This document shows, piece by piece, positions 63,635 through 64,000 of a DNA stretch of 64,000 bases. Location: the NCBI RefSeq assembly GCF_025143985.1, contig NZ_CP083564.1, positions 3,184,001 through 3,248,000 of the forward strand, given 5' to 3'. Under the pieces are notes generated by a model that saw nothing but the letters and a program-made list of their open reading frames with translations, had not been told where the DNA came from and searched no databases. Position numbers and translations under genes: made by a program. Every line of letters begins with the position of its first letter. The stretch's first letter is position 1. This DNA is from Sulfitobacter sp. W027 (GTDB taxonomy: Bacteria; Pseudomonadota; Alphaproteobacteria; Rhodobacterales; Rhodobacteraceae).

Positions 63635-64000
63635 GGCGGTCACCCACCCCAAGGTTTGCTCCGTCGGGCCGCCCGGAATATACTCCCCGCTGACAAAACC
63701 GTCATAGCCCGCTCGCAGCGCGGCAAAAAGCCCGTCGACATCAACTTCGCCACTGCCCGGCGCGCCGCGCTCTGGCGTGTCGCCTAGCTGCACATGGCGG
63801 ATCAGGGGGCGATATTCCTCGTAAACCGCCACGGCATCGCCATGGATCATCTGGGCGTGAAAACTGTCGAATTGCAGCGCCACATTGGGCGCATCTACCG
63901 CCGCTAGCAGATCCGCCGCCTGTGCGTAATCGTTCAAGAAATACCCCGGCTTGGCCTGCGGGCAAAGCGGCTCAATCATCAAAGTCACACCCGGCGGTGC
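63623..64000 (-). CDS. Hydroxypyruvate isomerase-like TIM-barrel protein, N-terminus outside window
   Basis: Only the C-terminal 125 residues are visible; the frame is open to the window edge, so the gene starts beyond 64000. The sequence has the AP-endonuclease-2/xylose-isomerase-like TIM barrel: MIEPLCPQAKPGYFLNDYAQAADLL, ALQFDSFHAQMIHGD, IRHVQLGDTPERGAPGSGEVD and a YDGFVSGEYIPGG end, as in hydroxypyruvate isomerase (Hyi/Gip) and related 2-oxo-tetronate isomerases. Metal-ligand Glu, Asp and His residues fall in these motifs. The exact sugar-acid substrate is undetermined. Confidence 0.85.
   Translation of the reverse strand, partial: APPGVTLMIEPLCPQAKPGYFLNDYAQAADLLAAVDAPNVALQFDSFHAQMIHGDAVAVYEEYRPLIRHVQLGDTPERGAPGSGEVDVDGLFAALRAGYDGFVSGEYIPGGPTEQTLGWVTALGE

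Overview
The window is GC-rich, densely coded alphaproteobacterial chromosome. Gene content and protein style point to the Rhodobacterales, Roseobacter group, probably close to Sulfitobacter. The evidence is three tandem deformylase genes beside fmt, aerobic-type cob genes, a SelD fused to an oxidoreductase, TauR-Xsc-SoeABC sulfonate genes and several roseobacter-style hypotheticals. I saw no rRNA, tRNA, CRISPR array, intact insertion sequence or phage gene. No stretch longer than 300 bases lacks a gene.

Layout. 1-6.5 kb: the tail of a LuxR-type regulator, ispH, rnhA, a UPF0126 membrane protein, then fmt and three def paralogues on the minus strand (one lacking key catalytic residues), and a MalY/PatB-type aminotransferase. 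6.5-17.7 kb: a small hypothetical, a glutathionyl-hydroquinone-reductase-like GST, cobC-cobD behind a leader able to fold over the cobC ribosome-binding site, an MltB-like transglycosylase, rhodanese, RidA, convergent selU and selD-fusion genes, and a DEAD-box helicase. 17.7-31.8 kb is the most coherent region: tpa, a glycine-zipper lipoprotein, a TauE/SafE exporter, nagA-nagK, tauR, and a tightly packed xsc-ackA-soeA-soeB-soeC operon. Together these give taurine -> sulfoacetaldehyde (Tpa) -> acetyl phosphate + sulfite (Xsc), acetyl phosphate -> acetate + ATP (AckA), and sulfite -> sulfate at the membrane (SoeABC). TauE may export the sulfur anion and TauR is the likely switch. Near-identical paired boxes (CTGGCCTTAR, 12-13 bases, CTGGCnyTAm) lie before tpa and xsc and between nagK and tauR, and look like the TauR regulon. 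No taurine transporter, pta or alanine dehydrogenase gene lies in the window.

31.8-45 kb: dapA, a soluble lytic transglycosylase, a DMT permease, mnmD divergent from an MnmC2-like FAD oxidoreductase, an OmpA-type lipoprotein, an Ada-like methyltransferase, nth, a PfkB kinase, a GNAT enzyme, rppH and fadH. 45-64 kb: zntB, a LysR regulator, zapE, folC-accD, a CPBP protease, ilvD, three poorly known genes, ctpA-envC-gpmI, a small zinc-finger gene, polA, a YdeI/OmdA-like gene, a second GST, and the C-terminal end of a hydroxypyruvate-isomerase-like gene cut by the window edge.

Non-coding structure includes several bidirectional hairpin terminators, a 72-base cloverleaf-like inverted repeat before tpa, and a REP-like repeat present after the LysR gene and again, in an inverted pair, between the YdeI-like and GST genes. 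Functions come from family recognition by eye; no database search was run.
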